DNA from: Micromonospora halotolerans
GTDB lineage: Bacteria; Actinomycetota; Actinomycetes; Mycobacteriales; Micromonosporaceae
Direction of reading: 5' to 3'
DNA: 64,000 bases
Assembly: GCF_032108445.1 (NCBI RefSeq)
Contig: NZ_CP134876.1
Location: forward strand, 5,146,001 to 5,210,000
Position numbers and translations under genes: made by a program. This document shows positions 37,346 to 45,755 of this stretch, one piece after another (position 1 is the first letter of the stretch; each line of letters starts with the position of its first letter). The notes beneath the pieces were generated by a model. That model worked only from the letters and a program-made list of their open reading frames with translations, did no database searches and was not told the origin of the DNA.

Positions 37346-38565
37346 GCGCCGTCGTCACCGGCATGGGGCTGTTCACCCCGGCCGGCCGGGGCGTCGAGGA
37401 GACGTTCACGGCGCTCACCACCGGACGGTCCGGGCTGTGCCGGCCGCCCGAGGGGCACCCGGCGCGGGACAGCCTCGAGGTGGCCGGGATCCTGCCGGAC
37501 ATCGACCCGCGCAGCGTCGCCTCGGGCCCGGAGACCAAGGTGCTCGACCGGGTCGTGCTGCTCGCCCTGATCACCGCCGCCGAGGCGCTCGCCGACGCCG
37601 GCATCGAGGTGGGGCGCGACGTCGACCCGGAGCGGATCGGGGTGATCGTCGGCGGGGTCGGCGGGATGTCCACGCTGGAGAGCCAGGTCCTGGCCCGCGC
37701 GGCGCGGGGCCGGACGGCTGTCAGCCCGTACCTGCTCACCGGGATCCTGCCGAACATGCCGTCGGCCCGGATCGCCATCGCCCACGGCATCCGGGGCTAC
37801 AGCTCCGCGGTGGGCACGGCCTGCGCCTCCGGCGCCCAGGCGGTGGCCGACGGGGTACGCCTCATCCGGGCCGGCGAGGCCGACGTGGTGGTCTGCGGGG
37901 CGAGCGAGGCGCCGCTGTTCCCGACCTTCGCCGACACCTTCGGCAACGCCCGCGCCCTGGCCCGGGGCTGGGACGACCCCACCGAGGCCAGCCGCCCGTT
38001 CGACAAGCGGCGCAACGGGTTCGTGCTGGCCGAGGGGGCGGCGCTGCTGGTGCTGGAACGCGCCGAGCACGCCGCCGCGCGGGGGGTCACCGGCTACGCC
38101 GAGGTCGCCGGCTACGGGGTGAACACCGACGCCCACCACCCGACCGCGCCCCGGCCGGACGGCGCGGGGGCGGCCGCGTGCATGCGCCGGGCGCTGGCCG
38201 GTGGGGGCGTGACGCCGGCCGACGTCGGCTACGTCAACGCGCACGGCACCGGCACCAGGCTCGGCGACATCGCCGAGACCACCGCTCTCGCCGCGGTGTT
38301 CGGCGCCGGCGGGGTGCCGGTCAGCTCCACCAAGGCGCTGACCGGGCACCTGCTCGGCGCCTCCGGCGTGCTGGAGGCGGCGGCCACCGCCCTCGCCCTC
38401 GGGCGCGGGCTGCTCCCGCCCACCTACCACCTCGACGACCCGGACCCGGACTGCGAGGCGGACCACGTCCGCGCCGCGCCCCGGGAGACCCGGGCCGAGC
38501 ACGCGCTGACCAACTCGTTCGGGTTCGGCGGCCAGAACGTCAGCCTGCTGCTGCGCCGCAACTGA
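37342..38565 (+). CDS. Beta-ketoacyl synthase (FabF-like, complete triad)
   Basis: 407-residue KAS II-type ketosynthase with all catalytic residues: Cys161 in VGTACASGAQA, NAHGTGTRLGD and SSTKALTGHLLGASG, ending NSFGFGGQNVSLL. It is a second full condensing enzyme in the cluster, separate from KS-alpha/KS-beta. Its position after the ligase and carriers suggests it extends or joins the aryl unit. It starts within the ligase stop (ATGA) and is followed by a 65-base gap before the hydroxymandelate synthase gene. Confidence 0.92.
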   Translation: MSAVVTGMGLFTPAGRGVEETFTALTTGRSGLCRPPEGHPARDSLEVAGILPDIDPRSVASGPETKVLDRVVLLALITAAEALADAGIEVGRDVDPERIGVIVGGVGGMSTLESQVLARAARGRTAVSPYLLTGILPNMPSARIAIAHGIRGYSSAVGTACASGAQAVADGVRLIRAGEADVVVCGASEAPLFPTFADTFGNARALARGWDDPTEASRPFDKRRNGFVLAEGAALLVLERAEHAAARGVTGYAEVAGYGVNTDAHHPTAPRPDGAGAAACMRRALAGGGVTPADVGYVNAHGTGTRLGDIAETTALAAVFGAGGVPVSSTKALTGHLLGASGVLEAAATALALGRGLLPPTYHLDDPDPDCEADHVRAAPRETRAEHALTNSFGFGGQNVSLLLRRN

Positions 38566-38630
38566 TCGGACGCCATCCCGGGTGGACGCCCGGGTCGCAG
38601 TCACGGGGGGAACAGGGGGAAAGGCTACCT

Positions 38631-39737
38631 ATGGACATCAATGGCATAGACCACGTCGAGCTGTACGTCGGAGACGCCCGCCAGGCCGCCTTCTACTTCG
38701 ACACGGCCGTCGGCTTCCGGCTGCGGGGCCAGGGCGGCCCGGAGACCGGGCTGGCCGGGCAGCGCTCGCTGCTGCTCGCACAGGCCGACATCCGGATGGT
38801 GCTCACCAGCGGGCTGACCGCCGAGCACCCGGCGTCGGCCTACGTGCACCGGCACGGCGACGGCATCGCCGTGGTGGCCCTGGAGGTCGACGACGCCGCC
38901 GGTGCGTACGCGGAGCTGGTGGCCCGGGGCGCGACCGCGGTGACCGCGCCGCGCACCTTCACGGGCGCGGACGCCGAGGTGGTGACCGCCGAGGTGGGCG
39001 GCTTCGGTGACGTGCTGCACCGCCTGGTCGAGCGGCGCGGCGACCGGACGCGGTTCCTGCCCGGGGCGATCGAGGAGCTGCCCGGCGGCGGCGACACCCC
39101 GCTGCTCGCCGAGATCGACCACCTGGCGGTCTGTGTGCCGCCGGGGCAGCTCGACGAGACGATCGGGCACTACGAGAAGGTCTTCGGTTTCGCGCAGATC
39201 TTCGAGGAGCACATCGAGGTCGCCGGGCAGGCCATGAACTCGAAGGTGGTGCAGAGCCCGTCCGGACGGGTCACCCTCGTGCTGCTGGAGCCGGACACCG
39301 GCCGGCGGCCCGGGCAGATCGAGGACTTCCTGCGCTGGCACGCCGGCGCCGGGGTGCAGCACCTCGGGCTGCGCACCGACGACATCGTCACGGCGGTCGG
39401 CGCCCTCGCCGGCCGCGGGGTGCGCTTCGCCGGCACCCCGGACGCCTACTACGACGACCTGGAACGGCGGGTCGGCAAGGTGGACGCGCCGCTGGACCGG
39501 CTGCGCGACCTGAGCATCCTGGTGGACTCCGACCACGACGGCCAGCTGCTGCAGATCTTCACCGAGTCGATGCACGTGCGCCGCACCCTCTTCCTCGAAC
39601 TCATCGAGCGGCGCGGGGCGCGCACCTTCGGCAGCGGCAACATCAAGGCGCTGTACGAGGCCAAGGAACGTGAACTCGCCGCGGCGGGGGCGACCCCCGC
39701 CGTCGCGGCCGGGACGGCAGGAGGGGTTCGGGCATGA
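38631..39737 (+). CDS. hmaS: 4-Hydroxymandelate synthase (HPPD superfamily)
   Basis: 368-residue non-haem Fe(II) dioxygenase with two vicinal-oxygen-chelate domains. It turns 4-hydroxyphenylpyruvate into 4-hydroxymandelate or, in the HPPD branch, homogentisate. Metal ligands by alignment are His164 (EIDHLAVCV), His244 (GVQHLGL) and Glu323 (LFLELIER). The N-terminal GIDHVELYVGDARQAAFYF and the block QAMNSKVVQSPSGRVTLVLLEP resemble HmaS of glycopeptide clusters more than homogentisate-forming HPPD. It has its own GGGGGAAAGG ribosome-binding site. An oxidase and aminotransferase able to continue the path lie at 55903-58462. Confidence 0.88.
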   Translation: MDINGIDHVELYVGDARQAAFYFDTAVGFRLRGQGGPETGLAGQRSLLLAQADIRMVLTSGLTAEHPASAYVHRHGDGIAVVALEVDDAAGAYAELVARGATAVTAPRTFTGADAEVVTAEVGGFGDVLHRLVERRGDRTRFLPGAIEELPGGGDTPLLAEIDHLAVCVPPGQLDETIGHYEKVFGFAQIFEEHIEVAGQAMNSKVVQSPSGRVTLVLLEPDTGRRPGQIEDFLRWHAGAGVQHLGLRTDDIVTAVGALAGRGVRFAGTPDAYYDDLERRVGKVDAPLDRLRDLSILVDSDHDGQLLQIFTESMHVRRTLFLELIERRGARTFGSGNIKALYEAKERELAAAGATPAVAAGTAGGVRA

Positions 39738-40678
39738 CCACGACACATCCGGCACTGACCGCCGAGGAGGAGGCGCTGCTGCCGTCCGAAGAGGATGTGC
39801 GGCACTACGCCGAGCACGGCTGGTACCTGAGCGGGAAGCTGCTCACCGACGAGGAGGTGGACACGCTCGTCGCCGCGACCGACCGCTACTACGCCGGGGA
39901 GCGGGACCGGCGGCTGCCCGTCCGCCCGCCGAAGCTGGCCTACTGGGAACCCGCCAAGGGCGATGTGCAGCGGCACAACGACTACGTGCACCACGAGCAC
40001 GACGCCATCGGCCGGATCCTGCGCAAGCCGCTCATCGGCGCGGTCGCCGCCCGGCTCGCGCGGGCCGACGAGATCCGGATCTTCCAGTCCACCCTCATCT
40101 ACAAGCCGCCGATCTCCGGTGAGCCGTCCAACATCGTGCCCTGGCACTTCGACAAGCACTACTGGGCGTCGTCCTCCTCGGAGAACATGCTCACGGCGTT
40201 CATCCCGTTCCACGACTGCGGCGAGGAGATGGGCACCATCACCATCGTCGACGGGTCGCACCGCTGGCGGGAGATCGGCGCCGACGACACCGTGGTGCGG
40301 CACTTCGCCGACCGGGACCGCGACCAGTTGGAGGCGATGCTGGCCGAGAACGCCGCGTACAACGGCGCGGAGATCCGCAAGGTCCCCATGGTGATCCCGA
40401 AGGGACACATGAGCTTCCACCACTGCCGCGTCTACCACGGCAGCGGGGCCAACGTCAGCGGCCGTCCCCGCCAGGCCATCTCGCTGCACCTGCAGGACGG
40501 CGCCAACGCCTGGCGGGAGTATCCGCTCTCCGACGGCACGCTCGCCGCGTACAACCACGACGTGCTGGTCCGCCGCACCCCGGAGGGCCGGCCGGACTAC
40601 ACGGATCCCGCATTCTGCCCGGTCATCTGGCGCGACCGCGACGTCCCGACCACGACCACGGAGGGGCGTCCGGCGTGA
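39734..40678 (+). CDS. PhyH-family Fe(II)/2-oxoglutarate dioxygenase
   Basis: 314-residue phytanoyl-CoA dioxygenase-like protein. The iron triad is probably His and Asp of VPWHFDKHYW plus a distal His in SFHHCRVYHGSG, and Arg in SGRPRQAISLH would bind 2-oxoglutarate. These enzymes hydroxylate or halogenate carrier- or CoA-bound and free substrates. It overlaps hmaS by four bases, so it may act on the hydroxymandelate-derived unit. The exact substrate is not deducible. Confidence 0.85.
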   Translation: MTTTHPALTAEEEALLPSEEDVRHYAEHGWYLSGKLLTDEEVDTLVAATDRYYAGERDRRLPVRPPKLAYWEPAKGDVQRHNDYVHHEHDAIGRILRKPLIGAVAARLARADEIRIFQSTLIYKPPISGEPSNIVPWHFDKHYWASSSSENMLTAFIPFHDCGEEMGTITIVDGSHRWREIGADDTVVRHFADRDRDQLEAMLAENAAYNGAEIRKVPMVIPKGHMSFHHCRVYHGSGANVSGRPRQAISLHLQDGANAWREYPLSDGTLAAYNHDVLVRRTPEGRPDYTDPAFCPVIWRDRDVPTTTTEGRPA

Positions 40679-41646
40679 CCGGCCCCGACCCCGTCGGCCT
40701 CTACCGGACGGTCCGGCTGATCCGCCGCTTCGAGGAGCGGGCCATCGAGCTGGTCGACGCCGGGGAGATCGTCGGCGGCATCCACCCGTACCTCGGGCAG
40801 GAGGGCGTCGCCGCCGGGGTCTGCGCGGCGCTGCGCGTCGCGGACCTGGTGACCGGCACCCACCGCGGGCACGGGCACGTCCTGGCCAAGGGGGCCGACC
40901 CGGCCCGGATGCTCGCCGAGCTGTGCGGCCGGGTCACCGGGCTGAACCGGGGCCGGGGCGGGTCGATGCACGCCGCCGACTTCGGCGTCGGGGTGCTCGG
41001 CGCCAACGCCATCGTCGGGGCCGCGGGCGCGATCCTCACCGGAGCGGTGTGGGCGCGCCGGCGGCGCGGCGACGACGTGGTCGGGGCGACCTTCTTCGGC
41101 GACGGCGCGGTCAACGAGGGGATGCTCCTCGAAGCGTTCAACCTGGCCGCGCTCTGGCGGGTGCCGGTGCTGTTCGTCTGCGAGAACAACGGCTACGCCA
41201 CCACCATGCCGGTCGAGGGCGCGGTCGCCGGCACCATCGCCGGCCGCGCCGCGGCCTTCGGCATGCCGGCGGCCACCGTCGACGGCCAGGACCCCGAGAA
41301 GGTACGCGAGGTCAGCGCCGCCGCCGTCGCGCGGATGTGCGCCGGCGGCGGCCCCGAGCTGGTCGAGGCCCGCACCTACCGCTTCGACGCCCACCACACC
41401 TTCGAACACCGGGTACGCCTCGACTACCGCCCGCCCGAGGAGGTCGCCGCCGCACGCCGCCGGGACCCCGTGCTCATCCAGGGCGACCGGCTGCCCGCCG
41501 CGGTCCGGGCGGCGATCGACGCCGAGGTCGAGGCCACCCTCGCCGCGGCGGTGGACTTCGCGCTGGCCGGCCCGGCGCCCGACCCCGCCACCGCCCTCGA
41601 CCACCTGTACGCCAGCGGGCTCACCGCCCGGACCGGCGGCGGCTGA
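40675..41646 (+). CDS. Thiamine-diphosphate 2-oxoacid dehydrogenase E1 alpha
   Basis: 323-residue E1-alpha of the pyruvate/branched-chain dehydrogenase type. The ThDP-Mg motif runs from FFGDGAVNEGMLLEAFN to VLFVCENNGYA. The segment GTHRGHGHVLAKGADPARML is typical. It decarboxylates a 2-oxoacid together with the E1-beta encoded next. GTG start overlapping the PhyH stop. No E2 or E3 gene is in the window, so in this cluster the pair may only decarboxylate, or may borrow a housekeeping E2. A likely substrate is an aryl 2-oxoacid. Confidence 0.9.
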   Translation: MTGPDPVGLYRTVRLIRRFEERAIELVDAGEIVGGIHPYLGQEGVAAGVCAALRVADLVTGTHRGHGHVLAKGADPARMLAELCGRVTGLNRGRGGSMHAADFGVGVLGANAIVGAAGAILTGAVWARRRRGDDVVGATFFGDGAVNEGMLLEAFNLAALWRVPVLFVCENNGYATTMPVEGAVAGTIAGRAAAFGMPAATVDGQDPEKVREVSAAAVARMCAGGGPELVEARTYRFDAHHTFEHRVRLDYRPPEEVAAARRRDPVLIQGDRLPAAVRAAIDAEVEATLAAAVDFALAGPAPDPATALDHLYASGLTARTGGG

Positions 41647-42611
41647 TGCCCCGGCTCTCCTACCGCCGGGCGCTCACCCGGGCGCTCGCCGACGAGATGA
41701 CCCGCGACGAGTCGGTCTTCCTGCTCGGCGAGGACATCCGGGTGGCCGCCGCCGGCGTCACCACCGGCCTGCTGAAGAGGTTCGGGCCGGACCGGGTGCT
41801 CGACACGCCCCTGTCCGAGCAGGCGTTCACCAGCTTCGCCACCGGCGCCGCGCTGGCCGGGGCGCGCCCGGTGATCGAGTTCCAGATCCCGTCGCTGCTC
41901 TTCCTCGTCTTCGAGCAGATCGTCAACCACGCCCACAAATTCCCGCTGATGACCGGCGGCCAGTGCGCGGTGCCGGTCACCTACCTGGTGCCCGGCTCCG
42001 GCTCCCGCACCGGCTGGGCCGGGCAGCACTCCGACCACCCGTACAGCCTCTTCGCCCACGTCGGGGTGACCACCGTGGTGCCGGCCACCCCGGCCGACGC
42101 GTACGGGCTGCTGGTCTCGGCGATCCGCTGCGACGACCCGGTGGTGGTGTTCGCCCCCGCCGGGGCCCTCGACGTGCGGGCCGACGTCACCGACTTCGCC
42201 CCGGTGCCGCTGGGCCGGGGCGTGGTGCGCCGCCCGGGCACCGACGTCACGGTGGTCGCCGTCGGGCACCTGGTGCACGACGCCCTCGCCGTCGCCGACG
42301 AACTGGCCGGCCAGGTCTCGGTGGAGGTCTTCGACCCGCGCACGCTGTACCCGTTCGACTGGGACGGGCTGCTCGACTCGGTGTCCCGCACCGGGCGCCT
42401 CGTGGTGGTGGACGACTCCAACCGGTCCTGCGGCATCGCCGGGGAGATCATCGCCACCGTCGTCGAGCGGGTCCCGCTCGCCGCGCCGCCCCACCGGGTC
42501 ACCCGGCCGGACGGAGCCGTGCTGCCCTTCGCACCCGCCCTCGACCGGGCCGTGCAACCCGGCCGCGACCAGCTCACCGCCGCCATCCAACTGACGTGTA
42601 AGGACGGATGA
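41646..42611 (+). CDS. Thiamine-diphosphate 2-oxoacid dehydrogenase E1 beta
   Basis: 321-residue E1-beta: SYRRALTRALADEMTRDESVFLLGEDI, DTPLSEQAFTSFATGAALAGARPVIEFQ, GQHSDHPYSLFAHVGVTTVVPATPADA and a C-terminal transketolase domain with VEVFDPRTLYPFDWD. The gene begins one base inside the E1-alpha stop. The pair resembles PglB/PglC of phenylglycine pathways and housekeeping acetoin/pyruvate E1. It is followed after three bases by the ATP-grasp gene. Confidence 0.9.
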   Translation: MPRLSYRRALTRALADEMTRDESVFLLGEDIRVAAAGVTTGLLKRFGPDRVLDTPLSEQAFTSFATGAALAGARPVIEFQIPSLLFLVFEQIVNHAHKFPLMTGGQCAVPVTYLVPGSGSRTGWAGQHSDHPYSLFAHVGVTTVVPATPADAYGLLVSAIRCDDPVVVFAPAGALDVRADVTDFAPVPLGRGVVRRPGTDVTVVAVGHLVHDALAVADELAGQVSVEVFDPRTLYPFDWDGLLDSVSRTGRLVVVDDSNRSCGIAGEIIATVVERVPLAAPPHRVTRPDGAVLPFAPALDRAVQPGRDQLTAAIQLTCKDG

Positions 42612-42614
42612 ACG

Positions 42615-43970
42615 ATGGACCCGAACTATCCGTGGCCGCCCGCCGGGCAGGCGTGGACCGACCTGCCCGAGCCGACCCGTACGGCGATGGTCGCGGCCGG
42701 CGCCGGCGCCTGGGAGAAGATCTTCCACGGCCGGGCCACGTACAACAAGCAGTGGCGGCTCGCCCGGCCACCGGTGCTCACGGCCGACGCGTTCCGGGAG
42801 CTCAACGAGGTGTGCGACCGGATCGTCCAGCTCATCCTGGAGGCCTGCCGGCGCCGGGCCCGCACCGCCGGTGAACTGCGCCGGCTGCTCGACGTGCCGG
42901 TGGGGGAGACCCGGCTGCTGGACGAGGACGAGCCGCTGCACGAGGGGCTGCTCGCCGCGTACCGGCCCGACGTGCTGTTCTCCGGCGGTGTGCCGTGCAT
43001 CGTGGAGTACAACATCGACAGCAGCCTCGGCGGCGGCTTCGACGCCGACACGGTGATCTACCGGTACGCCGAGCTCTACCGCGAGCACGGCCTGCTCGAC
43101 GGGCTCGCGGTCCGGCCCGCGCCGTCCCTGCTCGACCAGCGGTTCGTGGCCATCCGGGACACCCTCGGCCTGCCCGACGGCGCCCGCGTGGCGCTGCTCA
43201 TGGACTTCGACGCCGAGTACCCGGGCCTCGACGACCCCGACACCTTCATCCGGATCCTCTCGCCGCTCGCCGACCAGGCCGCGCGCTTCGGCATCGACCT
43301 GGTCATCGCCCCGGTCCGCACGGCCGCCCTGGACGAGCACCGGCGGCTCGTGGTCGGCGGCGCCCCGGTGGACGCGCTGTTCCGGCTCTTCGTGCCCAAC
43401 CGGGTCACCCCCAGCGCGGGCCTCGACGCGGTGGCCGGCGCCCTCGCGGCCGGCACCCTGCCGATGTTCGTCAGCAGTGCCGCCTGGCTGCTCAGCAACA
43501 AGCTCAACTACGCGTGGCTGTGGGCCGACCTGGACCTGCTGGCCGAGGCCGACCAGGCGCTGATCCGCCGGTACGTCCCGCACACCGTGGCGCTCACCGC
43601 CGACCAGCTCGACCGGGCGCTGGCCGAGCAGGCCGACCTGGTCGCCAAGCCGGCCGGCGGCTCGGCCGGTCACGGGGTGCTGATCGGCCGGACGATGACC
43701 CCGGTGGCGTGGGAGGACGGGGTCCGGGCCGCGATCGACGCGGGCGGCAACATCCTCCAGCGCTACCACGAGGCCGACCGGGTGGCCATGGACTTCGTGC
43801 AGATCGAGACCGGGGAGACGGTGACCGCCGAGGTCCCCTACAGCCTCGCCCCGTACCTGTTCGGTCGGACCGGCTCCGGTGCCCTGGCACGGGTCGGCTA
43901 CCCGGGCTGCGAGGAGGTCCTCAACCTGGCCCGAGGCGTCCTCATGACCGGCATCCTCCTGACCGACTGA
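42615..43970 (+). CDS. Circularly permuted ATP-grasp ligase
   Basis: 451-residue protein resembling the glutathionylspermidine-synthase/circularly permuted ATP-grasp group. Conserved segments include PCIVEYNIDSSLGGGFDADTV, LLMDFDAEYPGL and LVAKPAGGSAGHGVLIG, the last being the glycine-rich ATP loop near the C-terminus, as expected for a permuted fold. Such enzymes join a carboxylate to an amine or other nucleophile through an acyl phosphate. Here it could form an amide or ester in the final product. It is the last gene of block B and is followed by a palindromic repeat. Confidence 0.78.
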   Translation: MDPNYPWPPAGQAWTDLPEPTRTAMVAAGAGAWEKIFHGRATYNKQWRLARPPVLTADAFRELNEVCDRIVQLILEACRRRARTAGELRRLLDVPVGETRLLDEDEPLHEGLLAAYRPDVLFSGGVPCIVEYNIDSSLGGGFDADTVIYRYAELYREHGLLDGLAVRPAPSLLDQRFVAIRDTLGLPDGARVALLMDFDAEYPGLDDPDTFIRILSPLADQAARFGIDLVIAPVRTAALDEHRRLVVGGAPVDALFRLFVPNRVTPSAGLDAVAGALAAGTLPMFVSSAAWLLSNKLNYAWLWADLDLLAEADQALIRRYVPHTVALTADQLDRALAEQADLVAKPAGGSAGHGVLIGRTMTPVAWEDGVRAAIDAGGNILQRYHEADRVAMDFVQIETGETVTAEVPYSLAPYLFGRTGSGALARVGYPGCEEVLNLARGVLMTGILLTD

Positions 43971-44001
43971 CCAACCCCGCGGCCACCCCCCGGCCGCCAC
44001 C

Positions 44002-44065
44002 GCGTTGATCAAGAAGTTTGCGTCTCGCCGAGCCGGATTCCTGACGCAAACCTCTTGATCAACGC
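44002..44065. repeat. 64-bp palindromic repeat element, copy 1 (bidirectional terminator)
   Basis: Arms of 23 bases, left GCGTTGATCAAGAAGTTTGC plus GTC (44002-44024), right at 44043-44065, pairing at 22 of 23 positions with an 18-base variable loop. It lies between the convergent ends of the ATP-grasp gene (43970) and the hydrolase gene (44059), which it overlaps by seven bases. Further copies are at 45670 and 60512. Confidence 0.85.
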
Positions 44066-44892
44066 CGGGTGGCGGGTGCCGTGGGGGTGGTGAAGAAGGC
44101 GGCGATGGGGTCGACGAGCTTTGGGGGTGCGGCGGCGATGCCGTTGTGGGCGCTGCCCGGGACGCGCAGGGTCCGGGCCCGGGGGAGGGCGGCGGCCACC
44201 AGGTCGTTGATCTCGGTGAAGTAGGGAGCGGCCCGGGCGCCGCTGACCAGCAGCACCTCGGCGGTGATCCGCCCGTACTCCTCGGCCGGCCCCTCGTGGG
44301 CCTGGACCTGCCGCGATTCGGCCAGCGTCATCCCCACCAGGCTGCCCATCGTCCGACCCACCTCGGTGCGCAGGAACGCACGGCAGATCGCGGTACGCAC
44401 GGCGAGGGGCAGCCGCGACGCGGGTGACTGCGGGTTGACTCCGGCTCCCACGATCGCCAGCGCCCGCGCCGGGTTGCCGGCCCGGATCGCCTCCTCGGCC
44501 GGGTCGAGGAACGCGGTGGGCAGGCCGTGCCCGGCCAGGCACAGCGGCAGGTCGTAGAGGGCGATCTGGTCCAGCGGCAGCCGGAGCGCGGCCCGCAGGA
44601 CGACGAACGCGCCGTAGCTGTGCCCGATGGCCCGGCGGGCGCCGGTGTGCGCGAGCACCGCGCCGAGGTCGTCGATCTCCTGCTCCGCCGTGTACGGCTC
44701 GCGCCGCGCCGCCGCGTCCGCCCGGCCCCGCCGGTTGTACAGGTGGACGGTGAACCGGTCGGCGAGCCGCGCGGCCAGCCGCCGGTATTCGTGGACGGTG
44801 ACCCCGCCCCCGTGCACCAGCACGAGATCCGGTCCGGTGCCCCTCGAGTGCAGGACGATCCCCGCGCCGTCCGGTGCCGTGATCCGCTGCAT
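44059..44892 (-). CDS. Alpha/beta hydrolase
   Basis: 277-residue alpha/beta hydrolase. HGGGVTVHEYRRLAARLAD holds the oxyanion loop, the nucleophile elbow is AIGHSYGAFVV, and the catalytic His is near PGSAHNGIAAAPP. Members cleave esters, lactones or other small substrates, and specificity is unknown. It is divergent from the TetR-type regulator at 44951, with 58 AT-rich bases between them, so it is probably that regulator's target. Confidence 0.85.
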   Translation of the reverse strand: MQRITAPDGAGIVLHSRGTGPDLVLVHGGGVTVHEYRRLAARLADRFTVHLYNRRGRADAAARREPYTAEQEIDDLGAVLAHTGARRAIGHSYGAFVVLRAALRLPLDQIALYDLPLCLAGHGLPTAFLDPAEEAIRAGNPARALAIVGAGVNPQSPASRLPLAVRTAICRAFLRTEVGRTMGSLVGMTLAESRQVQAHEGPAEEYGRITAEVLLVSGARAAPYFTEINDLVAAALPRARTLRVPGSAHNGIAAAPPKLVDPIAAFFTTPTAPATRR

Positions 44893-44950
44893 GACTGCTC
44901 CCTCCGACCCCGCAAAACCGCGAACGCCGTTTGCAGTTTACAGTGGTGTG

Positions 44951-45643
44951 GTGAGCGGTGCACCACGGAATGCGGCCGACGGCGACTCCACCGGACGGTC
45001 GATCTGGACCAGACCGCAACGCGGCGCCCGCGGCCCCGCCCCGACGCACAGCCGGGACGAGATCGTCGCCGCCGCCGTCGCGCTGGCCGACGCCGACGGG
45101 CTGGCCGCCGTGTCGATGCGCGCGGTCGCCGGGGCGCTGGGAATGGCCGCCGGCTCGCTCTACCGGCACCTGTCCTCCCGGGACGACCTGCTGGACCTCA
45201 TGGTCGACCGGTGCGCGGGCGAGCTGCGGCCGTACCCGGCCGACGACGACGGGACCTGGCAGGACCGGTTCCTCCGGCTGGCCCGCCGCCAGCTCGCCCT
45301 GTACCGCCGCCACCCGTGGCTGCCCGACGCCGTCGCCCGGCCCACCGTCCCGGGGCCGAACACCCTGGCCCACTTCGACGCCTGCCTGCGCCTGCTGCAA
45401 CCGGTCCGGGCAGGGGTCGCCGCGAAGTTCGAGGCCATCGCCATGGTCACCGGCGTGGTCTCGCTCTTCGCCCGCAGCGCGGCCGCCGCCGGCACGGTCA
45501 CCTTCGACCACGTCGACCTGGCCGCGTACCCGCATCTGGCCGCCGCGTTCGCGGAACCCCCGTCCCCTCCGCCCGACCGGGACCTCTTCGAGCGCACCCT
45601 GCGCAGCCTGCTGGCCGGCCTGCTGACCCCCGACCCCACCTGA
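44951..45643 (+). CDS. TetR-family transcriptional regulator
   Basis: 230-residue TetR/AcrR-type repressor. The helix-turn-helix is in the N-terminal region: HSRDEIVAAAVALADADGLAAVSMRAVAGALGMAAGSLYRHLSSRDDLLDLMVD. The C-terminal ligand domain has the TetR_C shape. GTG at 44951 is used; an in-frame GTG at 44948 is equivalent. It probably represses the divergent hydrolase and itself. The separating sequence holds GCAAA at 44912-44916 and TTTGC at 44930-44934, a weak inverted repeat. Confidence 0.87.
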   Translation: MSGAPRNAADGDSTGRSIWTRPQRGARGPAPTHSRDEIVAAAVALADADGLAAVSMRAVAGALGMAAGSLYRHLSSRDDLLDLMVDRCAGELRPYPADDDGTWQDRFLRLARRQLALYRRHPWLPDAVARPTVPGPNTLAHFDACLRLLQPVRAGVAAKFEAIAMVTGVVSLFARSAAAAGTVTFDHVDLAAYPHLAAAFAEPPSPPPDRDLFERTLRSLLAGLLTPDPT

Positions 45644-45669
45644 CCCCGCCGGCCTCCCGGCCTCTGGCC

Positions 45670-45733
45670 GCGTTGATCAAGAAGTTTGCGTCATCCGGAG
45701 CCCGGTTCCCGACGCAAACCTCTTGATCGACGC
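45670..45733. repeat. 64-bp palindromic repeat element, copy 2 (bidirectional terminator)
   Basis: Left arm 45670-45692 is identical to copy 1. The right arm 45711-45733 differs by one base (GATCGACGC in place of GATCAACGC). The 18-base loop is unrelated in sequence. It lies between the convergent ends of the tetR gene (45643) and the SGNH hydrolase gene (45756). Confidence 0.85.
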
Positions 45734-45755
45734 CGGCGGGGGAGGGCGGCGTGGT

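Noticed and set aside
31581..38565. Aryl polyene or reduced polyene cluster
   Set aside because: The condensing genes look similar, but no ketoreductase, dehydratase or glycosyltransferase is present in the window.
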